Source: Gammaproteobacteria bacterium (GTDB lineage Bacteria; Pseudomonadota; Gammaproteobacteria; Chromatiales; Chromatiaceae). Taken from it: a stretch of 41,478 nt of DNA. The translations under genes and the position numbers were made by a program. Within the stretch, counting starts at the first letter, position 1, and every line of letters starts with the position of its first letter. The stretch spans positions 1 through 41,478 of the forward strand of contig JAJRZI010000014.1 in assembly GCA_024275295.1 (NCBI GenBank), written 5' to 3'. Positions 1 through 8,107 of this stretch are shown here, piece by piece. Below the pieces are notes generated by a model. The model was not told where the DNA came from. It was given only the letters and a program-made list of their open reading frames with translations, and did no database searches.

Positions 1-34
1 TAGTATTTGTGAGAAGATCGTATTACAATGAGCC

Positions 35-397
35 ATGGCCTGGTTTTCCTTATTGGTTCAGCAAGTTATAAGCAAACTCATTGTACCAAAACCTGGGGAA
101 ATCAGGCCTCTTTACTTACCAATTAACGGGACAGCAGTGATGGGAAATGCAGATTTTATTGAAGGGATTCGTAATAAATATGATGCTCTCTCAAAAGAGC
201 AATTAATGGAAGTTGGGCGAATAGAACGCCGATCATTAGCAAAGCCACTTCGATGGTATAAAATGCATATGAATAATCCAAAAGATGGCATGGCACAAGC
301 CTTCGCAACAGGTGGTTACACGATGAAAGAGATAGCTGATTATTTTGGAGTACACTATTCAACTGTGAGTCGCGCAGTTAAGGCGCAGGAAGAATAG
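35..397 (+). pseudogene. C-terminal remnant of a REP-associated (Y1/RayT-like) transposase
   Basis: The open frame is 120 residues, but only the part from about residue 36 looks like a real protein. It contains MGNADFIEGIRNKYD, which resembles the segment after the catalytic core of Y1_Tnp transposases, and ends in the helix-turn-helix GYTMKEIADYFGVHYSTV typical of the C-terminal extension of these proteins. The N-terminal catalytic part (HUH motif and catalytic Tyr) is absent, and the first 35 residues look like translated non-coding DNA. A REP-like sequence follows 8 bases after the stop. Intact RayT-type proteins single out hairpins of repeated extragenic palindromes; this copy is most likely dead. 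The family call rests on recognition of the C-terminal motif, not on a database search. Confidence 0.6.
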
Positions 398-404
398 TGG
401 ATAA

Positions 405-428
405 TGCATGATTGCAAGACCTGACCCC
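405..428 (+). repeat. REP-like end sequence next to the transposase remnant
   Basis: The sequence TGATTGCAAGACCTGACCCC (within 405-428) immediately follows the transposase remnant. I recognise this string as one often found beside Y1-type transposase genes in gammaproteobacteria, where it marks the element boundary. Only one copy was noticed in this window. Confidence 0.45.
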
Positions 429-433
429 TTTAC

Positions 434-676
434 TTGCTTGTAGATACGTCTATTGGTTTTATTGCACATAAAGGCGCACAACAAAAACTACTACATGATT
501 TTAGTGATGGCAACATGGTGTTTACTGAGATAGTTGATCGTATTCAGCAAGAACATGGTTTAGTGCAAATTCATGCTTCTAAAATATGGCTACGAAAATC
601 TGTCCTCACACCAGCACAATTTCGACAATTAGTCCGTGAGGAAGATGAGGTATTGGAAAAACACGAAAGGCCATAA
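434..676 (+). CDS. Unrecognised 80-residue protein, possibly a gene fragment
   Basis: This frame opens with TTG just after the REP-like sequence and has no convincing ribosome binding site. The protein is hydrophilic and probably helical, rich in Gln, Glu and Arg (for example SKIWLRKSVLTPAQFRQLV), with no signal peptide or membrane segment. I do not recognise the family. Because it starts at the edge of a transposase remnant, it may be the 3' end of a gene cut by that element. The 260 bases after it (677-936) contain no further gene that I can support. Confidence 0.3.
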   Translation: MLVDTSIGFIAHKGAQQKLLHDFSDGNMVFTEIVDRIQQEHGLVQIHASKIWLRKSVLTPAQFRQLVREEDEVLEKHERP

Positions 677-936
677 TACTAATTAAGCATCATGTCTCCA
701 GAGTCTTTCCGGAGCGGTAGCGGTTGACCACCCTCTACCTCAGGCAGGAATCAATACCCTGCAATTGAACATTTCATTCTAATTTCCCCATCAAAAACGA
801 GCTACAATGAACACTTCGTTCTGTCACGGCCCTGTAGGGATTGGATAGGTTGCTGATTTCATGGTGCAATCAACCTCAGCCATCACTGGTATGAATTCTG
901 CTTACACTACCCAAACCTTTATTCAGAGAATCATCC

Positions 937-3348
937 ATGACCTCACAGCACCAAGCAATAGCGGCATTAACCCGCCTATTAGAGACCGGAGACGAAGCCG
1001 ATCGTTGTTATGCCGCCCGGGCCTTGGGGGTATTTGGCGACCACTCTGCAGTCGATGCACTGATCGCCCGGCTGCGCGACGAAGATATTGATGCCTGCGT
1101 CGATGCCGTCGAGGCACTGCGTGAAATTGGCAGCAGCAAGGCGATACCCTCCTTGATTGAATCTCTGGAGAATGACTCAAGCGGAGAGATCTGCACCGTA
1201 ATCGCCACCACCCTGGGTCGCCTGGGTGGCAAAGAGGCCAATGATGCACTGCTAAAGGTAGCGGCGGAGCGGCCCGAAAGGCTGGACTGGGATGACGACT
1301 GGGATACCTGGTGGGACGTACAACTGGAAGCCATCCGGGCACTGGGCAACGCCAGGGAAGAGCGTGCGATAGATACACTCATCAACATCATGGATAACCA
1401 TGAGCATCAGGATATCGAAAGTGAAGTGCTTAAGGTGCTGGCGCAGATAGAAGGTGAGGGGATTAACGTACTCATCCAGCGTCTGCAGCAGACAGCCTCC
1501 CAAAGCCGCAGGCGTGCCGCCAAGGCACTTGGCATGGTTGAATCCACGCAGGCCACCCGCGCACTGAGCCAGGCCCTGCAGGATGATGAGGCAGAGGTAC
1601 GATCCGCCGCCATCAACGCCTTGGCGGAGCAGGGCGCTGCAAAATACCTGCCTGCCATCATGCTGCTGATGCGGGATGAAGATGAAGCGGTACGCTCAGC
1701 AGCCATGCGAAGCGCCTGCAGGCTTGCCAGCAACGCAACGGCTATTGAGAGTCTACAGGGGCAACTGCTGGCCCTGTTGAATGACCCCAGTGGCAAGGTG
1801 CGCAGTGGCAGCTTCAATGCCCTCTCCAACAGCATTGAAAAAGAGACCCTATCCGCTGAAGCCATTGAGGCCGTCACCGCCAGCCTGGATGATCCCAACC
1901 CCATCGTGGGAACCACCGCATGCACGCTCCTGGGTAAGAATGGCGATATATCCACAATTCCAAGCCTCACCTCCTTGCTGACCGACAGCAGCAGGCACCC
2001 TATGCTGCGCCGCGAGGCTGCACAGGCACTGGGGCAGATCGGGGTTATCAATGACGACCTGATACAGGCATTGACCGAGACCATCAACGACCCGGAGCAG
2101 AGCGTACGCCTGGCTGCACTGGCCGTCCTGGTGGATCTGGCAGCTCAGGCATCTGACAATCCGGAAGAGGGAACCGATAACAACAATCCGTTTAACATTG
2201 TTATCGCCGCATTGACCGGAGAGATCCAGATCAATGCATCCGAAGAGGAACCGGAAGAGACTGACACAGTCGAACTAACCGAGACAACAACCGAAGAGCA
2301 CAATGAAGATGCTGCAAGCAGTGTTGTCGAACTTGATACCAAGGTGCGCAAAACCAGCGATATCGAAGACGATCAGGAGATGACACTACCCACAGCAGCA
2401 CCGCGTGTTGCTTATGCCGAACAGACTGCTGCCGTCTCTACCCTGGATGCCATCGCCATGGACAATGTAGAGGCCACACTCAACCTGGATGCCAATGCAG
2501 AGGAGCCGGGCGAGATCGATGTCGATGCCCTGCACTATCTCAGCCTGGCCGAACGTCAGAAAAAAGAGGCCGAGCGCATGCTGGTAAAACGCACCTTTAA
2601 TGTAGCTTCAGATGTCCGGCGGCTGGCAGCCCGCGCTCTGGCTGACAGCAACCGTGAAGAGACCATTACAGCACTGACAACCATCATGCAAAACGAGCCA
2701 GATGAAGAGCTGGCCTGCGAAGCGATCTCCTCACTGGGCGAAATCGCATCCAGGGCACCCTCAACCCCGGGATTGATGGAGAGCCTCGGCCCGCTCATTG
2801 CCCAGTTGGGTATCGGTGACAGGGATCGCCGCCTGGCCTGCGCCCGCACACTGGGGCGGCTAAGGAACCCCGCTGCCATTGCACCGCTGCTCTGTGCATT
2901 GACCGATGAGATCAAGGACATACGCATAGAGGCGATCAACGCCCTCACCGATCTTGTCATAGAAGGGGCAGACCCTGTCAAAGAGGATCACATGGTGCTG
3001 GAAGAGGTCTCCCCAACCACTATTACTGAGCAACTCCTCAACTGCCTGGATGATGAGGCAAATGGTGTACGCCTGGCTGCCGCCCACGGGCTTGCCCGTC
3101 TGTTGAAGCTTGAAGAGCTTCAGGGATTTACCGAACAGGCCGTGGATAAAATGCTTGCCGCCGCCCTGCTGGATGGCGGTCAACAGACCCGTCCGATGGG
3201 ACAGGTTATCCGAATCATCCAGGCTGAACTGGGATCTGAAAAACTATTGGCACAGCTGGAAGAGGCTGAAGAGAGCGCCGACCGACGCTTCATCATCGAG
3301 ATGCTGGAAGAGCTGTTTAAACCACAACCGGGTCAGAATGTGGCCTGA
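937..3348 (+). CDS. Large HEAT-repeat protein with an acidic central linker
   Basis: This 803-residue cytoplasmic protein has no signal peptide. Residues 1 to about 410 are tandem HEAT/PBS-lyase-type repeats, seen as recurring units such as DDEAEVRSAAINALAEQG and DPEQSVRLAALAVL. Residues about 420-540 are an acidic, Glu/Asp/Thr-rich, low-complexity linker. A second HEAT block follows from about 545 to 800 (for example DRDRRLACARTLGRL). HEAT solenoids are protein-binding scaffolds, and some related repeats occur in phycobilin lyases, so a role in holding an enzyme complex or handling a tetrapyrrole is possible but inferred. It leads the accessory cluster, 31 bases ahead of the cupredoxin-like gene. 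The ATG is chosen because the repeat begins at once; the upstream AGAG is a weak ribosome binding site. Confidence 0.85.
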   Translation: MTSQHQAIAALTRLLETGDEADRCYAARALGVFGDHSAVDALIARLRDEDIDACVDAVEALREIGSSKAIPSLIESLENDSSGEICTVIATTLGRLGGKEANDALLKVAAERPERLDWDDDWDTWWDVQLEAIRALGNAREERAIDTLINIMDNHEHQDIESEVLKVLAQIEGEGINVLIQRLQQTASQSRRRAAKALGMVESTQATRALSQALQDDEAEVRSAAINALAEQGAAKYLPAIMLLMRDEDEAVRSAAMRSACRLASNATAIESLQGQLLALLNDPSGKVRSGSFNALSNSIEKETLSAEAIEAVTASLDDPNPIVGTTACTLLGKNGDISTIPSLTSLLTDSSRHPMLRREAAQALGQIGVINDDLIQALTETINDPEQSVRLAALAVLVDLAAQASDNPEEGTDNNNPFNIVIAALTGEIQINASEEEPEETDTVELTETTTEEHNEDAASSVVELDTKVRKTSDIEDDQEMTLPTAAPRVAYAEQTAAVSTLDAIAMDNVEATLNLDANAEEPGEIDVDALHYLSLAERQKKEAERMLVKRTFNVASDVRRLAARALADSNREETITALTTIMQNEPDEELACEAISSLGEIASRAPSTPGLMESLGPLIAQLGIGDRDRRLACARTLGRLRNPAAIAPLLCALTDEIKDIRIEAINALTDLVIEGADPVKEDHMVLEEVSPTTITEQLLNCLDDEANGVRLAAAHGLARLLKLEELQGFTEQAVDKMLAAALLDGGQQTRPMGQVIRIIQAELGSEKLLAQLEEAEESADRRFIIEMLEELFKPQPGQNVA

Positions 3349-3379
3349 GACAATCAATATTATCCAGGAGATAGCACGA

Positions 3380-4117
3380 ATGAAAAAACTGATTACCGCA
3401 CTCGGTATTGCTGCTCTTTGCACACTACCCCTGACGAGCCAGGCTGCGGCCTATAAAGAGGTCACCGTCAGCAATGGTGGCGCCATTACCGGCAAGGTTA
3501 CCCTCGCTGGCAAAGACTACGCACCCAGGAAATACAAGGTCTCCAAAGACAATGCCGTCTGTGGCGATGGCACCCGTGAGATTGATTTTGTGCGCGTAGT
3601 GAATGGCTCCCTGCAGGATGTAGTGGTCTACCTCGACAAGGTCAAATCAGGCAAACCCTTTCCAGCGGATGTGGGGGATGGCAGCACCATTCAGCAGGGC
3701 TGTGAATTCAAGCCTTTCATGGGCGTTATGAGAAACGGTGCCAAATTTGCCGCCGTCAACAAAGACCCGGTGCTGCACAATATTCACACCTACGAACTCA
3801 TAGGCCGGGTCAAAAAAACCGTCTTCAACGTGAGTCAGCCTGATCAAAACACCGTAACCAAAACCGTGAAGCTGAAAAAAGGTACCGCCATGAAGGTCGA
3901 GTGCGATGCCCATGACTTCATGCATGCCTACACCTTTGTCGCCAAAAATCCTTACTTTGCCGTTGTAAAAGAGGATGGCAGCTACAGCATCGATAATGTG
4001 CCTCCCGGCAAGTACAAGATCAAAGCCTGGCATGGCTTTCTGAAGGATCAAAAGGCCAAGGTTGAGGTCACTGCTGGCGGCACGGCTACCGTGAATTTTG
4101 CATTCAAAGGCAAATAG
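3380..4117 (+). CDS. Exported cupredoxin-like / carboxypeptidase-regulatory-like protein
   Basis: The ATG at 3380 follows a good AGGAG site and begins a clear Sec signal peptide (MKKLITALGIAALC, cleavage near residue 22, TSQA-AAY). The mature part of about 220 residues has a cupredoxin-like body with candidate copper ligands His133 or His136 (VLHNIHTYE) and Cys175-X2-His178-X2-Met181 (VECDAHDFMH). It ends in a beta-rich carboxypeptidase-regulatory-like module (IDNVPPGKYKIKAWH). Related proteins are periplasmic and usually of unknown function. Its place between a HEAT scaffold and a membrane peptide suggests an electron-transfer or copper-binding role in the cell envelope. The longer open frame beginning at 3110 overlaps the HEAT gene and is not used. 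Confidence 0.8.
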   Translation: MKKLITALGIAALCTLPLTSQAAAYKEVTVSNGGAITGKVTLAGKDYAPRKYKVSKDNAVCGDGTREIDFVRVVNGSLQDVVVYLDKVKSGKPFPADVGDGSTIQQGCEFKPFMGVMRNGAKFAAVNKDPVLHNIHTYELIGRVKKTVFNVSQPDQNTVTKTVKLKKGTAMKVECDAHDFMHAYTFVAKNPYFAVVKEDGSYSIDNVPPGKYKIKAWHGFLKDQKAKVEVTAGGTATVNFAFKGK

Positions 4118-4246
4118 ATGGCCACAACGCCCGACACACCCAAACAGAGATGGCGTCCCGCCCCACTGGATTATCTGGCCATCATTGCAGGTCTGATCAA
4201 TGTGGTGGTCATCGGCACCATTATTGGTTACGCACTGCTTGACTAA
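4118..4246 (+). CDS. 42-residue single-pass membrane peptide
   Basis: An ATG directly abuts the stop codon of the cupredoxin-like gene (TAGATG) with AAAGG upstream, so translation is probably coupled. The product has a polar, Pro/Arg-rich start (TTPDTPKQRWRPAPLDY) and one hydrophobic helix (LAIIAGLINVVVIGTIIGYA), then ends LLD. The charge pattern predicts N-in topology. Small single-helix peptides next to redox proteins often act as subunits or anchors of membrane complexes; that role here is inferred. A strong hairpin follows the stop codon. Confidence 0.65.
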   Translation: MATTPDTPKQRWRPAPLDYLAIIAGLINVVVIGTIIGYALLD

Positions 4247-4253
4247 AGGCAGG

Positions 4254-4286
4254 GCAGGGTACAGATCTCTCCTTTCTGTACCCTGC
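4254..4286 (+). terminator. Perfect 11-bp hairpin after the membrane-peptide gene
   Basis: The arms GCAGGGTACAG (4254-4264) and CTGTACCCTGC (4276-4286) pair perfectly around an 11-base loop. Only a short T run (TTTC) follows, so this may be a partial terminator or an mRNA-stabilising structure. It separates the HEAT/cupredoxin/peptide genes from the PCP_red genes. Confidence 0.55.
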
Positions 4287-4315
4287 TTTCAACCCCTCAT
4301 CATTTAAAGATCAGC

Positions 4316-5755
4316 ATGAATCTACACGCCGCACCTGAATCATCTCAGCCCCAGCCACTACCCGGCTGCAGCTCCATCCTGCTTGCCGTGGACGCCTCTG
4401 ACCACTCCAACCGTGCTATCACTGAATCCCTGGCCTTAGCAGAGATATGGAACAGCCGCTTTAGCGCCCTGCATGTCTACGCCGCCAAATTGCATGACCG
4501 GCGCTTCCGGCAGATGGAGGGGGGTCTCCCCGAGCAATACCGGGAGGAACAGGAGCTGGAGCGGCAACGAGAGGTACACGACGATCTGATCACTAAAGGG
4601 CTCAATATCATCACCGACTCCTATCTGGATCAGGTGGAGACCCAGAGCAAAAAAAAGGATATTGCACTAACCCGCTTCTCCCCAGAGGGCAAAAACTACC
4701 GGGAGATCATCAAGGAGAGCAACAACGGCAACTACGATCTGCTGGTGATGGGCGCCCTGGGACTGGGGGCAGTGAAGAGCAGCCGGCTGGGCAGCGTCTG
4801 CCAGCGTGTTGCCCGCCGCAGCCAGATCGACACCCTCATCATCAAGGAACCCAACCGCTCCATCACCGACGGCCCCATCGTGGTGGCGGTCGATGGTTCA
4901 AGTAAATCCTATGGCGGCCTGCTGACCGCCCTGGCACTGGCACAGCAGTGGCAACTGCCGGTCAAGGTGGTCTCTGCCTTTGATCCCTACTACCACTATG
5001 TCGCCTTCAACCGCATCGCCAGGGTGCTCTCTGACGAGGCCGGCAAGGTGTTCCGCTTCCAGGAGCAGGAGCAACTGCACGAAGAGATCATCGACTCCGG
5101 CCTGGCCAAGATCTATCAGGGCCACCTCTCCGTCTGCCAACAGATTGCCAGCGAGCACGATATGGAGATTGAAACCGTACTGTTGGACGGCAAGCCTCAC
5201 GATGTCATCAACAGATATCTGCAACAGGTGAAACCCTCCCTGCTGATCGTTGGCACCACTGGCATCCATGCCGATACAGAGCTGGATATCGGCGGCAACA
5301 GCGAGGCCCTGCTACATGATGCCGACTGTGCTGTGCTGCTCAGCCAGCGGGAACACCTACCCCAGATTGACCATATCGCCTCAGCCACCATCTCCTGGAC
5401 CAAAGAGGCAGAGAAACGCATGCAGCGGGTGCCCTCCTTTGTGCACAACATGGCACGCATGGCCATCCTGCGCTACGCCCAGGAGCAGGGCCATACCGTC
5501 ATCACCGAAGGCATTGTGGAGGAGGCCACAGCCAAACTCATGCCCGGCCGCGCTGAAGAGGCGATGAAAGAGATTGTTGAGGCCTATGACAAGGGTGAGC
5601 TTAAAAACAGACCCAACAGCATAGAACCGATGCGATGGAATGAGAGCGCAACCCAACTGCTGCTCACCATCAAGGATCTCAGCCTGCGCGGTAACCTCAG
5701 CATGCGTGCTGAAAAGAAGGCCCGCAGTGCAGGAGCAAAAGAGGTGGCTGCTTAA
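4316..5755 (+). CDS. Tandem universal-stress protein with C-terminal PCP_red domains
   Basis: The product has 479 residues. UspA domain 1 spans about 20-180 and contains the ATP-binding pattern GALGLG...RLGSV. UspA domain 2 spans about 185-345 (IVVAVDGSS at its start, VGTTGI near its end). Residues about 359-409 form a PCP_red domain (WTKEAEKRMQRVPSFV...GHTVIT), the small domain known from the C terminus of the light-independent protochlorophyllide reductase subunit BchB/ChlB. A second, more divergent copy starts at about 439 (MRWNESATQLL) and is cut by the TAA at 5753-5755. The same frame then continues with more PCP_red sequence up to 6052. Usp domains bind ATP or sense stress; the link to tetrapyrrole chemistry is inferred from PCP_red and the neighbours. 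Confidence 0.85.
   Translation: MNLHAAPESSQPQPLPGCSSILLAVDASDHSNRAITESLALAEIWNSRFSALHVYAAKLHDRRFRQMEGGLPEQYREEQELERQREVHDDLITKGLNIITDSYLDQVETQSKKKDIALTRFSPEGKNYREIIKESNNGNYDLLVMGALGLGAVKSSRLGSVCQRVARRSQIDTLIIKEPNRSITDGPIVVAVDGSSKSYGGLLTALALAQQWQLPVKVVSAFDPYYHYVAFNRIARVLSDEAGKVFRFQEQEQLHEEIIDSGLAKIYQGHLSVCQQIASEHDMEIETVLLDGKPHDVINRYLQQVKPSLLIVGTTGIHADTELDIGGNSEALLHDADCAVLLSQREHLPQIDHIASATISWTKEAEKRMQRVPSFVHNMARMAILRYAQEQGHTVITEGIVEEATAKLMPGRAEEAMKEIVEAYDKGELKNRPNSIEPMRWNESATQLLLTIKDLSLRGNLSMRAEKKARSAGAKEVAA
5753..5755 (+). other. In-frame TAA interrupting a continuous PCP_red reading frame
   Basis: Downstream of this stop the same frame stays open for 98 sense codons and encodes plausible domain sequence immediately (HIQPFLDDSVEIGEF). 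Across the stop the text reads EVAA-stop-HIQPFLDD, where PCP_red domains normally have one continuous helix. A GAA-to-TAA change would explain it. A real nonsense mutation, a sequencing error and readthrough are all possible. Confidence 0.7.
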
Positions 5756-5869
5756 CATATCCAGCCCTTTCTAGACGATAGCGTCGAGATCGGCGAATTT
5801 AGCCCTGGATCACTGGCACTTGCTGATAAAAAACCCATCCACTGGCAAGCCGCAGCCCTGGCCCGCCTG

Positions 5870-6052
5870 ATGCGAGTACCGGAGGGATTTATGCGTGATA
5901 GTGCCAAAGAGCGCATCAAAAATTATGCCCGCAACCAGGGTCACAATGAGATCACCCTGGCACTTGTTGAGCAGGGGTTAGCCGTAGCCCGCGAGGCGAT
6001 GGGCAAGTCAACATCAAAGGGTGGCTGTCCGTTTTCAGGAAAAAATGGCTAA
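5870..6052 (+). CDS. PCP_red domain fragment, in frame with the upstream Usp gene
   Basis: The first ATG in this frame is at 5870, but recognisable sequence starts before it. From 5837 the frame reads IHWQAAALARLMRVPEGFMR, a full PCP_red start, and back to 5756 there is no stop and no ATG, GTG or TTG start. The domain continues to about 6001 (KERIKNYARNQGHNEITLALVE) and the tail ends KGGCPFSGKNG. Starting at 5870 would delete the first helix, so this is best seen as the C-terminal part of a 578-residue protein begun at 4316. The Cys-Pro in the tail resembles heme-regulatory CP motifs, a weak observation. The radical-SAM gene starts 36 bases after its stop. Confidence 0.6.
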   Translation: MRVPEGFMRDSAKERIKNYARNQGHNEITLALVEQGLAVAREAMGKSTSKGGCPFSGKNG

Positions 6053-6088
6053 AGGGCCGGAAGCGGTGCACTTTTTATATTTGATTCA

Positions 6089-8107
6089 ATGACAGACCTC
6101 TACATCATCGCCATCAACCTCACCCGCCGCTGCAACCTTGCCTGCGCCCACTGCTACATGGACGCCAAGACGCGGGAAAGCGGCAGTGATGGGGAGCTAG
6201 ACACAACGGAGGTGAAGGGTCTGCTGGAGCAGATCAGCTCCCGCAGCAACGAGACCATGGTGGTGCTGACGGGCGGTGAACCACTGCTGCGCAGGGATCT
6301 GGATGAGTTGGTCGCCCACGGCAGCAGGCTGGGACTCTCGATGGTGGTCGGTACCAACGGTGTGCTGCTGGATGAACAGCGGGTTCTCTCCCTGAAAGCG
6401 GCGGGTGCCATGGGCATGGGGATCAGCCTCGACTCACTCGATCCAGCGCACCACGATGCCTTTCGCGGCTGCAACGGCAGTTGGGAGAAGACCCTCAATG
6501 GCATGGAGGCCTGTCGTAAACACGGCCTGCCCTTCCAGGTACACTTTTCAGTCACTGAAAAGAATGCCCATGAAGTGGACGCCATGATCGACTTCACCAG
6601 GGCCACGGGTGCCCATGTACTGAATATCTTCTTCCTGGTCTGCACGGGCCGGGGCGAATCCATGTCAGACATCACCCCTGCCCGTTATGAGCAGGTGCTG
6701 CAGCAACTGGTCAAGGCTCAAAAGCAGAGCACAGACCTGATCATCCGCGCCCGTTGCGCCCAGCATTTCAAACGTGTCGCCTACCAGCTCGATCCTGAAT
6801 CACCCCTGACCCGCGCCCAGGGCTACGAAGGAGGAGGCTGCCTGGCCGGTATTCACTACTGCCGCATCACCCCAGAGGGTGGTGTGACGGCCTGCCCCTA
6901 TATCCCCATTGAGGATGGCAATATTCGCCACACCCCCTTCTGGGAGATCTGGGATCAGGCCCCCGGTTTTCAACAGCTGCGCGAACCTGAGCTGACCGGA
7001 GAGTGTGGAAAATGTGAATTTCGGAAGCTCTGCCGAGGCTGCCGCGCCCGCCCGCTGGCGATGGGTGGGACACTCATGGATGACGACCCCTGGTGCGACT
7101 ACCAGCCAGCAGGGGGCACTATCATCCAGCCCCTCATTGAGGAGAAGGGCAGCAAGATTGGCTGGACGCCGGAGGCGGAACAGCGGCTCTCCCGAGTACC
7201 CGGCTTTCTGCGCAAGATGGTGCGTAAACGGGCCGAGAGCCACGTACGGGAACGGGGTGAAACAGTGGTCACACCTGGGCACCTGGCGACTTTGGCCTCC
7301 CGCCGTTTTGGAGGTCAGCACCCCGGCATGCCAGCAACAGGCACGAACAGGCCCACAGCAACAGAAGCAACCTCAACCCTGGCCTGGACCCAGGAGGCCA
7401 CAGAACATCTGCAGGGTATCCCCAGTTTCCTGCGCAGTGGCGTCATCCAGGTTGCTGAGGATGTCGCCCACACCGAGGGACGGCTTGAGGTCAATATAAA
7501 ACTGCTGCGCCGTCTTGAGGAAGAGAGCGAATCCAGTCGCAAACTGACCTGGGAGCCGGAGGCAGAGCAGGCCATGGAGCAACTGCTGGCTGATCGAGCG
7601 CCCCAGGTGCGCATGTTCGTACAGCCCACCATGGAGGCCGCCGCCGAACGCGAGACCAAACGCCGCAATGCCAAGGTGGTCACCACCACCGATGTACAAA
7701 AGGTGATCGAAACAGAAACCGCAGGCGTGGAGTGGCAGCCAGACGCCCTGGCCCGGGTGGAATCTGCCCCGGATTTCAACCGCGCCGGTATCAAGAAGGC
7801 AGCCGAATTCAATGCCCGTCGTGAAGGCAAAGCCCTCATCACCAGTGAGGATCTGACCCGTTACCGCAACAGGGCCATGATGCGTGCCGTGCGCCGCCTG
7901 CGTGGTTTTGGCATGCATGAACTCAACTTTGATACCTACGAGATTGCCAAGGAGCGGGTACCCAGGCTGCAGGATAATGATCAGGCCGACAAACGCTTTG
8001 CCGCCATCCGTAAATATGTGGAGTCCAAACAGGCGCCGGATGGCAGTGGGCTGGGTCTGCTGGATCGCGAACTAATGGAGAAGATGAAGCAGGAGCTGAA
8101 GCGATGA
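6089..8107 (+). CDS. Radical-SAM/SPASM-like enzyme fused to four PCP_red-like repeats
   Basis: The product has 672 residues. The radical-SAM core carries the Cys15-X3-Cys19-X2-Cys22 cluster motif (RRCNLACAHC) and the SAM-binding GGEP. A SPASM-like region holds Cys251, 258, 269, 306, 309, 315, 318 and 336, enough for auxiliary Fe-S clusters. The core resembles the heme-modifying enzymes AhbD and NirJ and also PqqE, so its substrate is not settled. Four PCP_red-like repeats follow at about 358-408 (GWTPEAEQRLSRVPGFL), 431-485 (AWTQEATEHL), 486-546 (TWEPEAEQAM) and 547-600 (EWQPDALARVESAPDF), then a charged helical tail. Its stop overlaps the start of the flavoprotein gene (ATGA), so translation is coupled. 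A tetrapyrrole side-chain reaction is the best inference. Confidence 0.85.
   Translation: MTDLYIIAINLTRRCNLACAHCYMDAKTRESGSDGELDTTEVKGLLEQISSRSNETMVVLTGGEPLLRRDLDELVAHGSRLGLSMVVGTNGVLLDEQRVLSLKAAGAMGMGISLDSLDPAHHDAFRGCNGSWEKTLNGMEACRKHGLPFQVHFSVTEKNAHEVDAMIDFTRATGAHVLNIFFLVCTGRGESMSDITPARYEQVLQQLVKAQKQSTDLIIRARCAQHFKRVAYQLDPESPLTRAQGYEGGGCLAGIHYCRITPEGGVTACPYIPIEDGNIRHTPFWEIWDQAPGFQQLREPELTGECGKCEFRKLCRGCRARPLAMGGTLMDDDPWCDYQPAGGTIIQPLIEEKGSKIGWTPEAEQRLSRVPGFLRKMVRKRAESHVRERGETVVTPGHLATLASRRFGGQHPGMPATGTNRPTATEATSTLAWTQEATEHLQGIPSFLRSGVIQVAEDVAHTEGRLEVNIKLLRRLEEESESSRKLTWEPEAEQAMEQLLADRAPQVRMFVQPTMEAAAERETKRRNAKVVTTTDVQKVIETETAGVEWQPDALARVESAPDFNRAGIKKAAEFNARREGKALITSEDLTRYRNRAMMRAVRRLRGFGMHELNFDTYEIAKERVPRLQDNDQADKRFAAIRKYVESKQAPDGSGLGLLDRELMEKMKQELKR

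Noticed and set aside
677-936. Possible sigma-54 promoter ahead of the HEAT gene (TGTCACGG... and TTGGATAGGTTGCT)
   Set aside because: The invariant GG and GC are not ten bases apart in any arrangement I could find, and no -12 TTGC sits at the right distance from TGTCACG.
937-1378. Long antisense open frames within the HEAT gene
   Set aside because: They are shadow frames caused by the GC-rich third positions of the HEAT repeats, with no ribosome binding site or recognisable domain.
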